Numbered from the stretch's first letter, positions 24,438 through 34,569 are shown. The stretch is 64,000 nt of DNA from Ignavibacteria bacterium (GCA_025612245.1 JAAXKQ010000005.1:134009-198008), one strand, 5' to 3'. The notes: generated by a model from the letters alone, not told the origin. Numbers and translations: made by a program.

Positions 24438-26798
24438 TTAAGCCAGCGGGATAGTAAAGTAAACGGCAGTTCCTTTGTTCGGTTCTGATTCAATCCAGAT
24501 TCTTCCGCCATGGCGCTCAACAATTTTCTTACAAAGGGCCAGTCCGATGCCGGTCCCGGGATATTTTTCGCGGTTATGCTGCAGCCTTTGGAAAATGAGG
24601 AAAATTCTTTCGAAATATGCGGATTCAATGCCTATTCCATTATCCCTTACGCTAAAGAGCCATTCATTTCTCTGCCTGCGTGCTGTAATTTCAATTACCG
24701 GAATGTCATCACTCCTGAATTTAATGGAGTTTGAGATTAGATTCTGAAACAATTGCCGCATCTGCACCGGGTCGGCTTTTATTACGGGAAGGTCACTATA
24801 GGTTATTGAAGCATGGCTTTCTTCAATTGAAAACTGGAGGTTATGAAGTGCTTCTTCCAGAATGCTCTTTATGTCGGTAAGAACAAAAACTTCACCTCTT
24901 GTAGTAACTCGCGAGAAGGTCAGCAGATCCATAATAAGCTGGTGCATTCTTTGGGCACCCTCTACGATATAGTCCATGAATTCATTGGCGTTACTGTCAA
25001 GCTGATTCCTATATCGCTCAGACAAAAGGCTTGTAAAACTGGAAACCATCCTGAGTGGTTCCTGAAGGTCGTGTGAGGCGACATAAGCAAACTGCTCGAG
25101 CTCTTTATTCGATACCTCCAGCTCGTGTTCGAGGACCTTTTGCTCGTGAATATCCGTGCAAGTGCCAAGCCATGTAAAGACTTCTCCCTTCTCATCAAGC
25201 TGCGGGACGGCTCTTATAAGGAACCATCTGTACTCGCCGTCATAACGCCTGAAGCGGCTGGTCGATTCATAAATTGACCTGGTTTTCAGGGATTCCTCCC
25301 ATATTTTTATGATATTCTCTTTATCTTCGGGATGCACCTGATTAATCCACTGCCAGTTTAAGGCTTCTTCGGTATTCAGTCCAGAAAAATCGTTCCACTG
25401 CTTATTGACATAAGTAATATTTCCATCTCTGTTTGCGGTCCAGACAATTTGCGGCATTGCCTCGGCGAGCTGCCTGTAGCTTTCTTCGTATCTTTCTGCC
25501 TCCTCCTTTGCTTTCTTTAATTCCTCTATGGCGCGGACACGTGAAGTAATAACTTCAGAGAAAATTATTAAGCCGCCTATCCGTCCGGGAGACTCATACC
25601 AGGGACGGATTTCCCAGCGTACCCAGTCCGTATGCCCGTCGAGCCTTGGGAAAGGATCGGCCTCGCATTTTTCAATAACGCCATTCAAGCATCTTTTATG
25701 GATTTCCTTCCAGCGCTCAGGAATTTCAGGAAATATTTCATAGTGGCTGCGCCCCGTAATATCCTGCTCTCCCAAGCCATAGTCCGAGAGATAGCGCTTG
25801 CTTGCAACAATATATTTCATTTCATGGTCCAGCATTGCAATTGCTGCCGGGCTGTGTTCAATGAAAAGGCTCAGGAGATGCTGATTTCTTTGTATTTTGC
25901 CGGCCTGTTCCAGAAGGATTTCCTCTTTCCTGCTGATCTCTGTTATATCCTGGTTGATAATAATGGCGCCAAGCAAGTCGTGGTTTGCGTTAAAGATAGG
26001 TACAGCCGAATTAAGAATGGTCTTAAATGTACCGTCGAAGCACTGGATTGTAAGTTTTTCATTCAATATGGGTTTGCCGCTTTGGAGCACTCGGTATGCT
26101 CCCCAGTCCTCCGACCGTAGTTTTTCTCCAGTATCCTTCCACCAGGCATTGTACTCTGAGTAATTGTCGATTCCGACGTACCTGGCGCCCTGCCATATAG
26201 ATCTGGCTATGGGGTTACCGAAAATGATGGAGCCCTTTTCGTCGGTCTGCCAGATTCCGATCGGCAAGTTTTCAAGTATCATGCGCAATTGAGTCTCCAC
26301 TTCCTTGCGCAGTAATATCTCTTCACTCATGTGCCTATTGGTATTTTCGAGCTCCAGGTTGAATTTCGTCAGCTCATCGGAATACATTTTAATTTCTGTA
26401 ATGTCGTCAAAAATGACCAGGACGCGGAAAGGGAGTTGATCTGAATTTTTGTATAGAGGTTCAGCCGTTATTCTGATCCAACGGTAGGTCTCGAGGGCAG
26501 AATTTCTGACCCCCATTGTAACATTGCTTATTTTTTTATTTTTCTTAAGCGCAATCATGGCCGGGTGAGTCTCGCCCGGGAAGTCCGAACCGTCTTCATG
26601 TATTGTTTTCCAGTTGGGATCCAGTGAAGTGCGCCCGAAAAGTTGGTCCTCGGTTAAGCCCAGTATTTCCAGGGCCGCAGGATTAGCTGAGATTATCCTG
26701 CCACTGGCATCATGAAAGACAGCGCCCTGGGTCATCTTATCAAAGAGGACCTGCAGATTTCCTTCGGGCTGAAGAAAAATTCCTTTTTTATTTTCCAT
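24438..26798 (-). CDS. Soluble multi-PAS sensor histidine kinase
   Basis: A 786-aa protein without signal peptide or membrane helices. Four PAS domains in tandem (about 14-135, 160-290, 300-420, 440-550) each end in a D-I-T-E-like PAC segment (DDITEIK, QDITEIS, SEVITSR, TDIHEQK). Then follow HisKA with the phospho-accepting His576 in VASHDLQEP, and a HATPase domain with the N box QNLISNSIKF, the G1 box DNGIGI and the G2 box GTGIGLALCKKIVERHGG. The VASHDLQEPLR variant is that of phytochrome-like/PAS hybrid kinases. No receiver domain and no response-regulator gene is adjacent, so it is an orphan. The PAS ligands (redox, heme, small molecules) cannot be told. The start is ATG at 26798 with a poor ribosome-binding site. 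Confidence 0.92.
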   Translation of the reverse strand: MENKKGIFLQPEGNLQVLFDKMTQGAVFHDASGRIISANPAALEILGLTEDQLFGRTSLDPNWKTIHEDGSDFPGETHPAMIALKKNKKISNVTMGVRNSALETYRWIRITAEPLYKNSDQLPFRVLVIFDDITEIKMYSDELTKFNLELENTNRHMSEEILLRKEVETQLRMILENLPIGIWQTDEKGSIIFGNPIARSIWQGARYVGIDNYSEYNAWWKDTGEKLRSEDWGAYRVLQSGKPILNEKLTIQCFDGTFKTILNSAVPIFNANHDLLGAIIINQDITEISRKEEILLEQAGKIQRNQHLLSLFIEHSPAAIAMLDHEMKYIVASKRYLSDYGLGEQDITGRSHYEIFPEIPERWKEIHKRCLNGVIEKCEADPFPRLDGHTDWVRWEIRPWYESPGRIGGLIIFSEVITSRVRAIEELKKAKEEAERYEESYRQLAEAMPQIVWTANRDGNITYVNKQWNDFSGLNTEEALNWQWINQVHPEDKENIIKIWEESLKTRSIYESTSRFRRYDGEYRWFLIRAVPQLDEKGEVFTWLGTCTDIHEQKVLEHELEVSNKELEQFAYVASHDLQEPLRMVSSFTSLLSERYRNQLDSNANEFMDYIVEGAQRMHQLIMDLLTFSRVTTRGEVFVLTDIKSILEEALHNLQFSIEESHASITYSDLPVIKADPVQMRQLFQNLISNSIKFRSDDIPVIEITARRQRNEWLFSVRDNGIGIESAYFERIFLIFQRLQHNREKYPGTGIGLALCKKIVERHGGRIWIESEPNKGTAVYFTIPLA

Positions 26799-26924
26799 AT
26801 TTACTTTTTAGCTGAAAATCCTTTAGTAAGAGATGATGCTAAAAAGGTAAGCCTAATTTAACAGAAGTTCAATGGCGCAAAAAAGGCTCCGGGAAAACAA
26901 AAAGTAAAGAAGTTCCGGATGCTT

Positions 26925-28331
26925 TTATTGCTTTAGCCCCTGTTTTATCCAGTCAAGAGTATAGTGAAGAAATCCGGGTACAAACTCCTTGGGAAGAGAT
27001 GAATATTCCAGGACGTCACCCGTTCTTGCATTCTGGTAGAGGTGGTTCGCTCCGGTGAAAATTTTTACAGTATACATTTTGTTGCCTCCTTTTTCGAGGG
27101 CTCTGATCATAGCATCTTTATTTTCTTCGGCAAAGACTTGTCTGTCTTTATCTCCGAACATCATCAGTACGGGGCACTTTACCTGTTCAAAATATAAGGA
27201 AGGATCGATGCTGATAAAATATCTGAACCATGGGCTTTTAACCTGAGCAAGCCTGCCGGCAACAACATTATCCAGATATTTTTCTCTAGGCGGCATCTGT
27301 TTTTTTATATGATCTTGCAACTTATCGTAATCGTGTGCAAATAACTCTTTAAGCTCCGAGGTAATTTCAGTCCAGTCATTACTCTTTGCCGCTTTAAGTA
27401 TTTTTCTCTGAAGTGCAGACTGTTCATTAAAAATCTTCTGGCTCACGCCTGAATTTTTCAGAGAATAATAAAACTGAGACATAATGAGGCTGTCGCCTTT
27501 AAGCCCAACACCAGACATGCAAATAATAAAAGCAATATCACTTCTTTTTGATGCGACCATAGGTGCAATCAGCCCTCCTTCGCTGTGGCCCATGAGACCG
27601 ATATGCGATTTATCGATATCATTGCGGGTTTTAAGGAAATTTACAGCAGACTCTATGTCGGAGGCAAAATCGGCAGTAGTGGAATTTACAGCGTCGCCGC
27701 CAGTCTGGCCAATTCCGCGGTCATCAAGGCGAAGTACTGCAATACCTCCGCGTGTGAAGTAATCGGCAATTACCTTAAAGATCTTAAAGCCGAAAATATC
27801 TTCGTCGCGGTTTTGCTGCCCGCTTCCGCTTATAAGTATTACCGCCGGGGCGCTGATGGAACCGGGATGGGTGAGTGTTCCTGAGATTCTTATATCACCA
27901 TTCTCAAAGCTGACTTCTTCCTGCTTATAGGGCAAGGATTTCTCGGCTGAAGAAGGATCTAAAGTTCTCTTGAGCAAGAAGGAGCCTTTTACTCCTGCTT
28001 GAGAAAAAGTGCCTTCGAGGAGGCTATCCAGAATGATGCCGTCAAAAGTAGCCAGGCGCCCGGGCTTCCCGGGTGTTTCAAGTTCAAAATGGATGCTGGA
28101 GCCCGTGAGCTGAAATTTGCTTAAAGGCACTCCCATGGCATTCTGTTCCGGAATGTCGATATTGCCGTTGAAGTTATCGGCACTATTCCGGATGGTAATG
28201 GCAATATTGAGCTTCATCTCAGCAACAGAAAGGGTGCCTTTCCAGTATCCGGCAGCACTTTGATTTTGCGCCTGAAGATTGCCCAAAAATAATGTTGCGC
28301 CAAGCAGCAAGACGAAGGAAAATCTTATCAT
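26925..28331 (-). CDS. Secreted alpha/beta hydrolase (serine hydrolase/peptidase-like)
   Basis: A 468-aa protein with signal peptide (FVLLLGATLFLGNLQA before QNQSA). Residues about 25-130 are a beta-rich domain of the type often preceding these hydrolases. The rest is an alpha/beta hydrolase fold: ILISGSGQQNRDED (oxyanion region), LRLDDRGIGQTGG, the nucleophile elbow GHSEGG, an acidic residue in MMFGDKDRQV and the catalytic His in GANHLYQ. This layout fits periplasmic esterases/peptidases of the dienelactone-hydrolase/S9-like group. The substrate is unknown. The ATG at 28331 follows AGGAGTTCTCAGAG. It lies downstream of the FtsX-type permease gene on the same strand with a 105-bp gap; co-transcription is possible but not shown. 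Confidence 0.85.
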   Translation of the reverse strand: MIRFSFVLLLGATLFLGNLQAQNQSAAGYWKGTLSVAEMKLNIAITIRNSADNFNGNIDIPEQNAMGVPLSKFQLTGSSIHFELETPGKPGRLATFDGIILDSLLEGTFSQAGVKGSFLLKRTLDPSSAEKSLPYKQEEVSFENGDIRISGTLTHPGSISAPAVILISGSGQQNRDEDIFGFKIFKVIADYFTRGGIAVLRLDDRGIGQTGGDAVNSTTADFASDIESAVNFLKTRNDIDKSHIGLMGHSEGGLIAPMVASKRSDIAFIICMSGVGLKGDSLIMSQFYYSLKNSGVSQKIFNEQSALQRKILKAAKSNDWTEITSELKELFAHDYDKLQDHIKKQMPPREKYLDNVVAGRLAQVKSPWFRYFISIDPSLYFEQVKCPVLMMFGDKDRQVFAEENKDAMIRALEKGGNKMYTVKIFTGANHLYQNARTGDVLEYSSLPKEFVPGFLHYTLDWIKQGLKQ

Positions 28332-28436
28332 CTCTGAGAACTCCTGAAATTATGTGCGGCCAACATAGATAAAAATAAGAAAAATGTAAAGCCCACCGGC
28401 ATTAAAGCCACACATACAGGTAAAAGAAAGTTTTTC

Positions 28437-30863
28437 TTATTCGCACCTCAGGCTATTTACGGGGTTTACTGATGCAGCCTTATAGGCTTTAATGCAAACG
28501 ACAAATGTGGAAAAAGCAATTACAGTTACTGAGGTTGATATAAAAGTAAATACGGGTACATCCGCATGACCTTCAATATTCCGTATCAGATCTGTAATTA
28601 TCATGTAAGAAACAGGAGAGGCAACGGCCGCGGCAATAATGACCAGGAGCACAAAAGATTTTGAGAGCTGAAAAATTACATTTCTTATGGAAGAGCCCAG
28701 GACTTTTCTTACGCCTATTTCTTTTGTCTTTCTTTCGATTACAAAAGAGGCCAGTGCGAATAAACCCATTATAGCAATCACGATTTCGGAAAGAGAAGCC
28801 ATACGAACCAGGCTGGCAGTGGAGTCAAAGGTTGAATATCCGGCATCAAGCTCATCAGATAAGAATGAGTATTCAAAAGGCTGACCAATATTCATTGAGT
28901 TCCATATGGATCTTATATGTCCAATTGTCTGCATGTTACTTGTGTTGTTGAGTTTTATGAGCATGTAGCCCGCGGCCTGTTCATTTAGTTTTATGAGAAG
29001 CGGGTCTTTTAGCGATGCAAGCATCCGGTATCTGAAGTTACCGACCGTTCCAATAATGTGCCCCGAAACCTTGGGCTCAGCTTTGTTATTTCCCCCGAAG
29101 TAAAATTCCACTGGCTGGTTAGAGGTGTTCTGAAAACAAAGCAATTTTGCGGCACTTTCATTTACTATGAAAGAATTTTGTTCCTTGTCGTTATTTCCTT
29201 CATTAAAATCCCGGCCGCCGGTTAGCTTAAGCCCCATGGTTTTAATAAAATCGTAATCTACTGTATAAGCCAGGACACTTACACCTTTCCTGCTGCCGGC
29301 ATTGAGCATTATGCGTCTTGCATCAAAGCAGCCCGGGAGCAGATCCGATGAGGTAACAGCTTCGACTCCCGGCTCACGTTTCAACGCTGCTTTTAAGCTC
29401 TCATATTTATTTAGAGCATCATTGGAGTAAAGAGTAATGGCTGCAATGTTATCCTTATTAAACCCGAGATTTTTGTTTTTCCATGAATCAATCTGTCTTA
29501 AGAGAAAGATCGTACAGTTAATGAATATAAGGGCTGTGGCAAACTGAAAGACGACGAAAATCCTTCTAAATAAGGCCTGTGACTTCCCGCTTCCGGACTT
29601 CCCTTTTATTACGTTTACAACCTTCATTGTGCTTAAAACAAATGCAGGATATAAGCCGGACAAAACACCGACTGCCAAGGCAACCATGGCCATAAAGCCT
29701 GCAAAGCCCGGGCTAAGAATGCCGAAACTAATGTTTCTTCCGGGAAGCACGCCAAGAGTAGGGAATGCAGAACCTATCAGGCGGATAAAAAACGGCAAAA
29801 GGATTTCTGAAAGGGCAATGGCCAGAAGCAATGCAAAGAAGCTTATAATGACAGATTCTCCCACGAACTGAAGCAATAGCTGAAGACGGCTGGCACCAAG
29901 GACTTTTCTTACCCCAATCTCCTTAGCCCTCGTTATGGAGCGGGCAGAAAGAAGGTTTATAAAATTTATGCATGCAATCAGCAGTACCATCAGAGATATT
30001 ATATACAGTATATATGTAACAGGCTTTAAGCCCCAGTCACCCATTGGAGCGCCGTCGGCCCGTGTGTAATAAATATCTTTTAAGCGGACGAGCTTAAATG
30101 CAACCGGATTCATCTCACCCCTGGTTATATTGTCCCTGACAAATGCGGGGAACTGCTTCTCAAGTTCTAAAGGACTGGATTTTCCATTTAGCTGGATATA
30201 GGTCCATACAGGGCCATCCCAGTCAACCTTATCTAAAGTGGTGACGGATGCAGTTTTCAGAAGGGAGAAGGGGGCAATGAAATTGAATTTAATTGTTGAG
30301 TTAGGCGGGGCCTCCTGAACGATTCCCTTGACAATTAAAGGCGTTTTGTTGTTATCCAGTATGATTTTTCCCATTGGGTCTTCAGAACCGAAATACTTTC
30401 TTGCTGCCGAAGGCGTGATTACCACAGAATTGGGTTCGGCAAGAACTGAAGTCTTGTCGCCTTTAATCAGGTTAAAAGAAAAGACTTTGAAGAAGTTTTT
30501 ATCTGCAAGAAGGAACCTGTTTTCCTTGAAAACTTTTCCCGAGATGCCGAGCATTCTTCTGAAAGAAGTGGTTATGCGGACGGCATTTTTAACCGAAGGG
30601 AAGTCCTGCTCAAGTTTCGGTCCAAGGTATGAGCCCGTGAAAGCTCGCTGAAAGCGCTCATCCTTTGACTGGACTATTTTATCCACCCTGAAAATGAATT
30701 TGCCGTTTTCGTGAAAACTATCGTAGCTTTCCTCAAACCTCATATATGCGGATATCAGAAAAAAGCAGGTCATACCAACTGTAAGGCCTGCAATAGTAAT
30801 GATGGAGTATGTCTTCTTATGGAGAAGATTTCTGAAGGCTATGTATATATAATTTTTAAGCAT
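28437..30863 (-). CDS. MacB/FtsX-type ABC transporter permease
   Basis: An 808-aa inner-membrane protein of the two-module FtsX class common in Bacteroidota-Chlorobi genomes. The N-terminus MLKNYIYIAFRNLLHKK plus a first helix (SIITIAGLTVGMTCFFLISAY) leads into a periplasmic MacB-like core domain. The first FtsX core has three helices and the box ARSITRAKEIGVRKVLGAS; a second periplasmic domain and a second FtsX core (VIERKTKEIGVRKVLGSS) follow. These permeases work with a separate MacB-type ATPase in mechanotransmission or export across the envelope; no ATPase gene is nearby, so the partner lies elsewhere. Two direct CGTACA boxes 21 bp apart are found about 150 bp upstream. Confidence 0.9.
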   Translation of the reverse strand: MLKNYIYIAFRNLLHKKTYSIITIAGLTVGMTCFFLISAYMRFEESYDSFHENGKFIFRVDKIVQSKDERFQRAFTGSYLGPKLEQDFPSVKNAVRITTSFRRMLGISGKVFKENRFLLADKNFFKVFSFNLIKGDKTSVLAEPNSVVITPSAARKYFGSEDPMGKIILDNNKTPLIVKGIVQEAPPNSTIKFNFIAPFSLLKTASVTTLDKVDWDGPVWTYIQLNGKSSPLELEKQFPAFVRDNITRGEMNPVAFKLVRLKDIYYTRADGAPMGDWGLKPVTYILYIISLMVLLIACINFINLLSARSITRAKEIGVRKVLGASRLQLLLQFVGESVIISFFALLLAIALSEILLPFFIRLIGSAFPTLGVLPGRNISFGILSPGFAGFMAMVALAVGVLSGLYPAFVLSTMKVVNVIKGKSGSGKSQALFRRIFVVFQFATALIFINCTIFLLRQIDSWKNKNLGFNKDNIAAITLYSNDALNKYESLKAALKREPGVEAVTSSDLLPGCFDARRIMLNAGSRKGVSVLAYTVDYDFIKTMGLKLTGGRDFNEGNNDKEQNSFIVNESAAKLLCFQNTSNQPVEFYFGGNNKAEPKVSGHIIGTVGNFRYRMLASLKDPLLIKLNEQAAGYMLIKLNNTSNMQTIGHIRSIWNSMNIGQPFEYSFLSDELDAGYSTFDSTASLVRMASLSEIVIAIMGLFALASFVIERKTKEIGVRKVLGSSIRNVIFQLSKSFVLLVIIAAAVASPVSYMIITDLIRNIEGHADVPVFTFISTSVTVIAFSTFVVCIKAYKAASVNPVNSLRCE

Positions 30864-31013
30864 TTGTTTCTCTGATTATTACCATGTGGTGGCACGGAAG
30901 CATATTCCCCCGGGGGTGGATTCCGGACAGCACTTCCTGAAATTACAGCAATAAAGTAACAATATTGATGCCGCGAACCTAAAGGCTAAAAGAATGATAT
31001 TTCAGGTACTGAA

Positions 31014-31040
31014 TGTACGGTTTCGCAATATGGGTGTACG
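31014..31040 (-). repeat. Two direct hexamers 21 bp apart upstream of the FtsX permease
   Basis: TGTACG at 31014-31019 and 31035-31040 (CGTACA in the reading direction of the permease gene). A 21-bp period is two helical turns, as for tandem activator sites. Short repeats can arise by chance. Confidence 0.35.
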
Positions 31041-31104
31041 ATTACGGACAAAACAGTTTCTTTAAGAAGCTTGAAAAGCAGACAAAAATTCCAGGCGGGA
31101 TTCT

Positions 31105-31560
31105 TTATGAAAAATGGTCTTTCAGGAACATGCTTCTAAAGCTGAAAATTTTATTAAGCCTCCTTTTAATTATGACCGCATTCAGAATTCGTCCTATCAG
31201 CCCGAATGGAATGGCATAGTGCACCAAGTCGGTCATTTCGATCTCAGCACCGAGCTCTTTGAATGTGTGTTCGTGGTGCCAGAATTTATATGGGCCAAAT
31301 CTTTGCTCATCGACAAAAAAATCATAATCCGTTACGTGGGTTATTTCAGTAATCCAAGTAACGTAAACTGCCGGAAATACCTTTATGCGGTAAATTATAA
31401 TCTGTCCGGGGTACATTCTTTCCGGCAGATCCGAAATTATCTTAAAATCCATTTCGGGCGGCGTTATTTTCTGAAGGTTCCCGGGATCGGAGAAAAACTT
31501 CCAGCATTCGCTTTTGCTGATTGGTAAAATTTGTTTCGATTCAAGCCTGTAAACTTTCAT
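31105..31560 (-). CDS. SRPBCC-superfamily ligand-binding protein
   Basis: A 151-aa protein with the START/SRPBCC opening (VYRLESKQILPISKSECWKFFSDPGNLQKITPPEM), a pocket strand (YRIKVFPAVYVTWITEI) and a late segment (WHHEHTFKELGAEIEMTDLVHYAIPFG) ending in a long C-terminal helix. The family binds hydrophobic ligands in a deep cavity; members of this subgroup (often labelled cell-division inhibitor or cyclase/dehydrase-like) have no proven role. I chose the ATG at 31560 with AGGGGCAG just before it over a TTG five codons upstream. It is cytoplasmic, monocistronic and divergent from the cupin gene. Confidence 0.82.
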   Translation of the reverse strand: MKVYRLESKQILPISKSECWKFFSDPGNLQKITPPEMDFKIISDLPERMYPGQIIIYRIKVFPAVYVTWITEITHVTDYDFFVDEQRFGPYKFWHHEHTFKELGAEIEMTDLVHYAIPFGLIGRILNAVIIKRRLNKIFSFRSMFLKDHFS

Positions 31561-31827
31561 TTCTGCCCCTGTCAATTATTCCTCTAAAAGCCCGAAATTT
31601 CGTTACTGCTGATAATATAATAAATTACGCCAGGATACCATATGCTTGTAAGCCTCATTATTTCGGGAAATAAATATTGGTTCCCTGGGCGCAGTAGCTT
31701 GCTTTCAGTGGGCTATCTGTATAAAAAAATGCAATGTAAATGCCGGGATGAAGAATTTCAGAAAGAGTTAACTATTTTTGAAAAATTACGCTATATTACT
31801 GAACGAAAAAATGGGAGCATCTTAAGT

Positions 31828-32157
31828 ATGAAAATGTCCGGTATTCCATTCGGCATTACAGACTGGTCGGGAATTGCCAGAACAGAGCACAAAGGAGAAA
31901 CCGGTACTGCTTACTGGCACACACAGCAATTTGGCGACATACGCGTGCGCATGGTTGAATATTCGCCCGGGTATCTTGCCGATCACTGGTGCCCAAAAGG
32001 GCACATTCTCTTTTGCCTTGAAGGGGAGCTCATAACTGAGCTTTCTGACGGAAGGAAGTTTACCCTTACTCCGGGGATGAGCTATCAGGTGGCCGACAAT
32101 ACAGAGCCTCACCGCTCCTATACGGCTACCGGAGCCAGGCTGTTTATAGTGGATTAG
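31828..32157 (+). CDS. DHCW-motif cupin-fold protein
   Basis: A 109-aa single-domain cupin. Two beta-strand blocks hold the usual metal-site residues (DIRVRMVEYSPGYLADHWCPKGHILFC in three adjoining segments, then GMSYQVADNTEPHRSY). The DHWCPKGH stretch resembles the signature of the DHCW cupin family. The frame is open further upstream to 31642, but that part (poly-basic, Cys-rich) is unlike any cupin. The ATG at 31828, preceded by GGGAG, gives a length normal for the family. Reaction unknown; probably a cytoplasmic metal-binding protein or small dioxygenase/isomerase-like enzyme. Confidence 0.82.
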   Translation: MKMSGIPFGITDWSGIARTEHKGETGTAYWHTQQFGDIRVRMVEYSPGYLADHWCPKGHILFCLEGELITELSDGRKFTLTPGMSYQVADNTEPHRSYTATGARLFIVD

Positions 32158-32183
32158 ATTTTTATTCTGCAAGTTTTTGCCTA

Positions 32184-32212
32184 TGGGCAGCCCTTTTATA
32201 GAGCCCTGCCCA
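32184..32212 (+). terminator. Possible hairpin after the cupin gene
   Basis: TGGGCAG (32184-32190) pairs with CTGCCCA (32206-32212). The stem is only 7 bp and no good T-run follows, so this is a weak call between convergent genes. Confidence 0.35.
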
Positions 32213-32271
32213 CAGGCTCTTATTGAAAGTTTTACATATCATGCGGCAATTTGAGCTTCTTTTTAAGTTCA

Positions 32272-34386
32272 TCAGCTGATTATAACCTCTCTTTTTATTC
32301 CCAGCTTGCGCATCTTTGAGCCCAGGGTTTTCCCGTTGAGGCCGAGGAGTTCCGCGGCGCTGTTTTTACCCATGATTTTTCCGTTTGTAGCCCTGAGAGC
32401 CGATATAATGTATTCTTTTTCCATTTCTTCGAGTGTCTTGAAAGAAGAGAAATCCTCTTCTTTTTTGTTATTTTTAACGAACTTGACGTCGGAGAAGTCC
32501 AGTGTCTGCCCGGTTGAGACTATGGTGGCCCTTTCGATCATATGCTCCAGTTCCCTGATGTTGCCAGGCCAGTCATAATTCATGAATGCCTCAAAGTCAG
32601 CCCTGGAAATTTCTTTTACCCTTTTACCCATTGACCTGGCGTACTTTTCTGCAAAATGCCGGACAAATAGTGGCAGGTCCTCCTTGCGGTTTCTTAACGG
32701 GGGGACAGTAATCGGGAATACATTAAGGCGGTAGAAGAGGTCAGCCCTGAAGCGGCCTGCGTTTACTTCCTCTTCGAGGTTGCGGTTTGTTGCTGCAATA
32801 ACGCGAACGTCGGCCTTAAGGGTTTGTTTTCCACCGATGCGCTCAAATTCTTTTTCCTGAAGAACGCGCAGGAGTTTTGCCTGAAGCTCAAGAGGCAGTT
32901 CACCGATCTCGTCCAGGAAAATTGTGCCGCCGTTAGCAAGTTCAAACTTACCTATCCTTCTTTCCATTGCACCGGTAAAAGAACCCTTTTCATGGCCGAA
33001 GAGCTCTGACTCGATGAGCTGGGCCGGGAGGGTTGCGCAGTTAACTTTTACCATTACTTTGTCTTTCCTGGAAGAAGTATTGTGAATTGCCCGGGCAATC
33101 ATTTCCTTACCCGTGCCTGTTTCACCCAGTATAAGCACGGTAGCGTCTAGCATGGCCACCTGTTTTACCTTATATAATACGCCTTGAATGATTGTGCTGG
33201 AGCCTATTATGTCCTGGTAGCTGTCCTGATGGCTGATTTCATCTATAAGCGAGACTTTTTCCTCTTCGAGCTGTTTTTTGAGGGAGTCAATTTCCTCATA
33301 GGCGGCATAGTTTTTAAGCAGTACCGCAAACTGAGGTACAAGCTGAGAGGTAAAGGAGAGCTCCAGCGTTGGAGGAATTTTCTTTTTGATGATTCCCATT
33401 ATGGATTCAATCCTTCTTCCGTCGGTTGTCGTATATTGTTCCCAACGGAGCTCATGTACCTGGGAATTCCGGCAGATAAGGCTAAGACGTGGGTTCCTGC
33501 TGCACAAGCCTTCGAGCTGCCTGTTGTCAATTACAAGTGGAATGCCATCGCCCGGATGAGTAATGCCTGAGGATTCCAGCATGGAAAATACATCCTGGTT
33601 AGCTCCGTAAGGAATATATTCAAAGTTCTCCTGCAGCTTAAATCTTACGATGAGTGGGCTGCCTGTAAAAAAGTTGGACAACCTGGCTTCTGCATAATTG
33701 CAGAAAGGTTCACCGACTTCCGGCTTGTAAAATTCACGTGCCAGCTGATAGAAAAGGCTGTCCCTGTCCTTTACTGCAACCAGGCTATTAGTAATCCTAA
33801 GCAGGGCAGACTGAAAAAGCTCGCGCTTATGCAGTTCATCGAAGTAGAGGAAATTCCTGATCCCCACACCCGCCAGGTTTGCAAACTGCATGATAAATTC
33901 CAGCTTTTCCTCATCCTCAAAGGGATTTTCCCCAGAGACGCCAAAAAGAAAAAATCCTGTAATTATTCCGCTGCAGCGCAACGGGACCTGAACGAGCCGG
34001 CTGACATTATTCTTTTCAATTATGTGCCTGTATTCAGGTTTGCCGTTCAGGCTCTTTAGTATAGAAGGAGTGTCGTGGCTGATAATCCTGTCGGAAGTGA
34101 GATCCAGTCCGAAAGGAAGCTCATTGAGCTTATACACCCCAAGCCATTTACTTATGGAAACTTCCGGTCTTTGGGTTAATAAATCGGGAGAAGTTTCGCT
34201 AAAGAAAATGTAGGCGTTGGTTTTATCATTCTGGAACAGGCAAATGCCTCCAACGGGTGAATTATACATCTTATAAATCTTTTCAAAAATCGGCTTCATC
34301 AGTTCCTCAGGGCTCTGAACAGTTGCAATAGTTTCATTGAGTGAAAGGAGAAGCGAGATGTTATCTTTTTGCATATCTGGTCTCAT
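32272..34386 (-). CDS. GAF-domain sigma54 enhancer-binding protein (FhlA/NtrC-like)
   Basis: A 704-aa activator of sigma54 RNA polymerase. An N-terminal GAF-like sensor region (about 10-180) and a second sensory segment (to about 385) are followed by an AAA+ domain: Walker A GETGTGKE (Lys427), the GAFTGA loop in the variant GSFTGA (468-473) that contacts sigma54, Walker [13 protein letters not shown], and [15 protein letters not shown] Fis-type helix-turn-helix closes the protein ([22 protein letters not shown]). There is no receiver domain, so activation is probably by ligand binding to GAF, as in FhlA. It is divergent from the tolC-RND operon; the 183-bp gap carries a dyad element and a sigma54-like -24 box, and both recur before the operon at 40734. 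It probably controls both. An ATG at codon 5 is an alternative start. Confidence 0.93.
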   Translation of the reverse strand: MRPDMQKDNISLLLSLNETIATVQSPEELMKPIFEKIYKMYNSPVGGICLFQNDKTNAYIFFSETSPDLLTQRPEVSISKWLGVYKLNELPFGLDLTSDRIISHDTPSILKSLNGKPEYRHIIEKNNVSRLVQVPLRCSGIITGFFLFGVSGENPFEDEEKLEFIMQFANLAGVGIRNFLYFDELHKRELFQSALLRITNSLVAVKDRDSLFYQLAREFYKPEVGEPFCNYAEARLSNFFTGSPLIVRFKLQENFEYIPYGANQDVFSMLESSGITHPGDGIPLVIDNRQLEGLCSRNPRLSLICRNSQVHELRWEQYTTTDGRRIESIMGIIKKKIPPTLELSFTSQLVPQFAVLLKNYAAYEEIDSLKKQLEEEKVSLIDEISHQDSYQDIIGSSTIIQGVLYKVKQVAMLDATVLILGETGTGKEMIARAIHNTSSRKDKVMVKVNCATLPAQLIESELFGHEKGSFTGAMERRIGKFELANGGTIFLDEIGELPLELQAKLLRVLQEKEFERIGGKQTLKADVRVIAATNRNLEEEVNAGRFRADLFYRLNVFPITVPPLRNRKEDLPLFVRHFAEKYARSMGKRVKEISRADFEAFMNYDWPGNIRELEHMIERATIVSTGQTLDFSDVKFVKNNKKEEDFSSFKTLEEMEKEYIISALRATNGKIMGKNSAAELLGLNGKTLGSKMRKLGIKREVIIS

Positions 34387-34420
34387 AATTCGTCATACTG
34401 CTCATATTTAAGCGATGAAT

Positions 34421-34443
34421 TTAAGAAAGTGCTTAAATAAAAG
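34421..34443. promoter_or_regulatory. Candidate enhancer site for the EBP (tolC side)
   Basis: TTAAGAAAGTGCTTAA (34421-34436) runs into CTTAAATAAAAG (34432-34443). The stretch 34422-34443 matches 40361-40382 at 20 of 22 positions. Its centre lies about 65-70 bp before the sigma54-like element at 34497, a normal distance for an EBP enhancer. Confidence 0.6.
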
Positions 34444-34496
34444 CAATTACCTCCCTGCTTTGTTTCTAAATACTTATAATCCATCAAAAACCGTAC

Positions 34497-34512
34497 TGGC
34501 ACATAAACTGAA
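34497..34512 (+). promoter_or_regulatory. Sigma54-like promoter element of the efflux operon (weak -12)
   Basis: TGGCACATAAACTGAA fits the -24 box TGGCAYR fully, but the -12 box reads CTGAA instead of TTGCW (GG-N10-GA). It lies 58 bp before the TTG start of the tolC-like gene. Confidence 0.4.
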
Positions 34513-34569
34513 AGTATAATTGAACAGAAAAACAATCAGTTAACAATTTGTGAAAGAAACGGAGAAAAA

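Noticed and set aside
30890-30905. TGGCACG resembling a sigma54 -24 box
   Set aside because: There is no -12 box at the right distance, and it points away from the nearest gene on the other strand.
31642-31827. N-terminal extension of the cupin protein
   Set aside because: The open frame is longer, but the extra residues do not look like cupin sequence and the ATG at 31828 has a ribosome-binding site and gives the family length.
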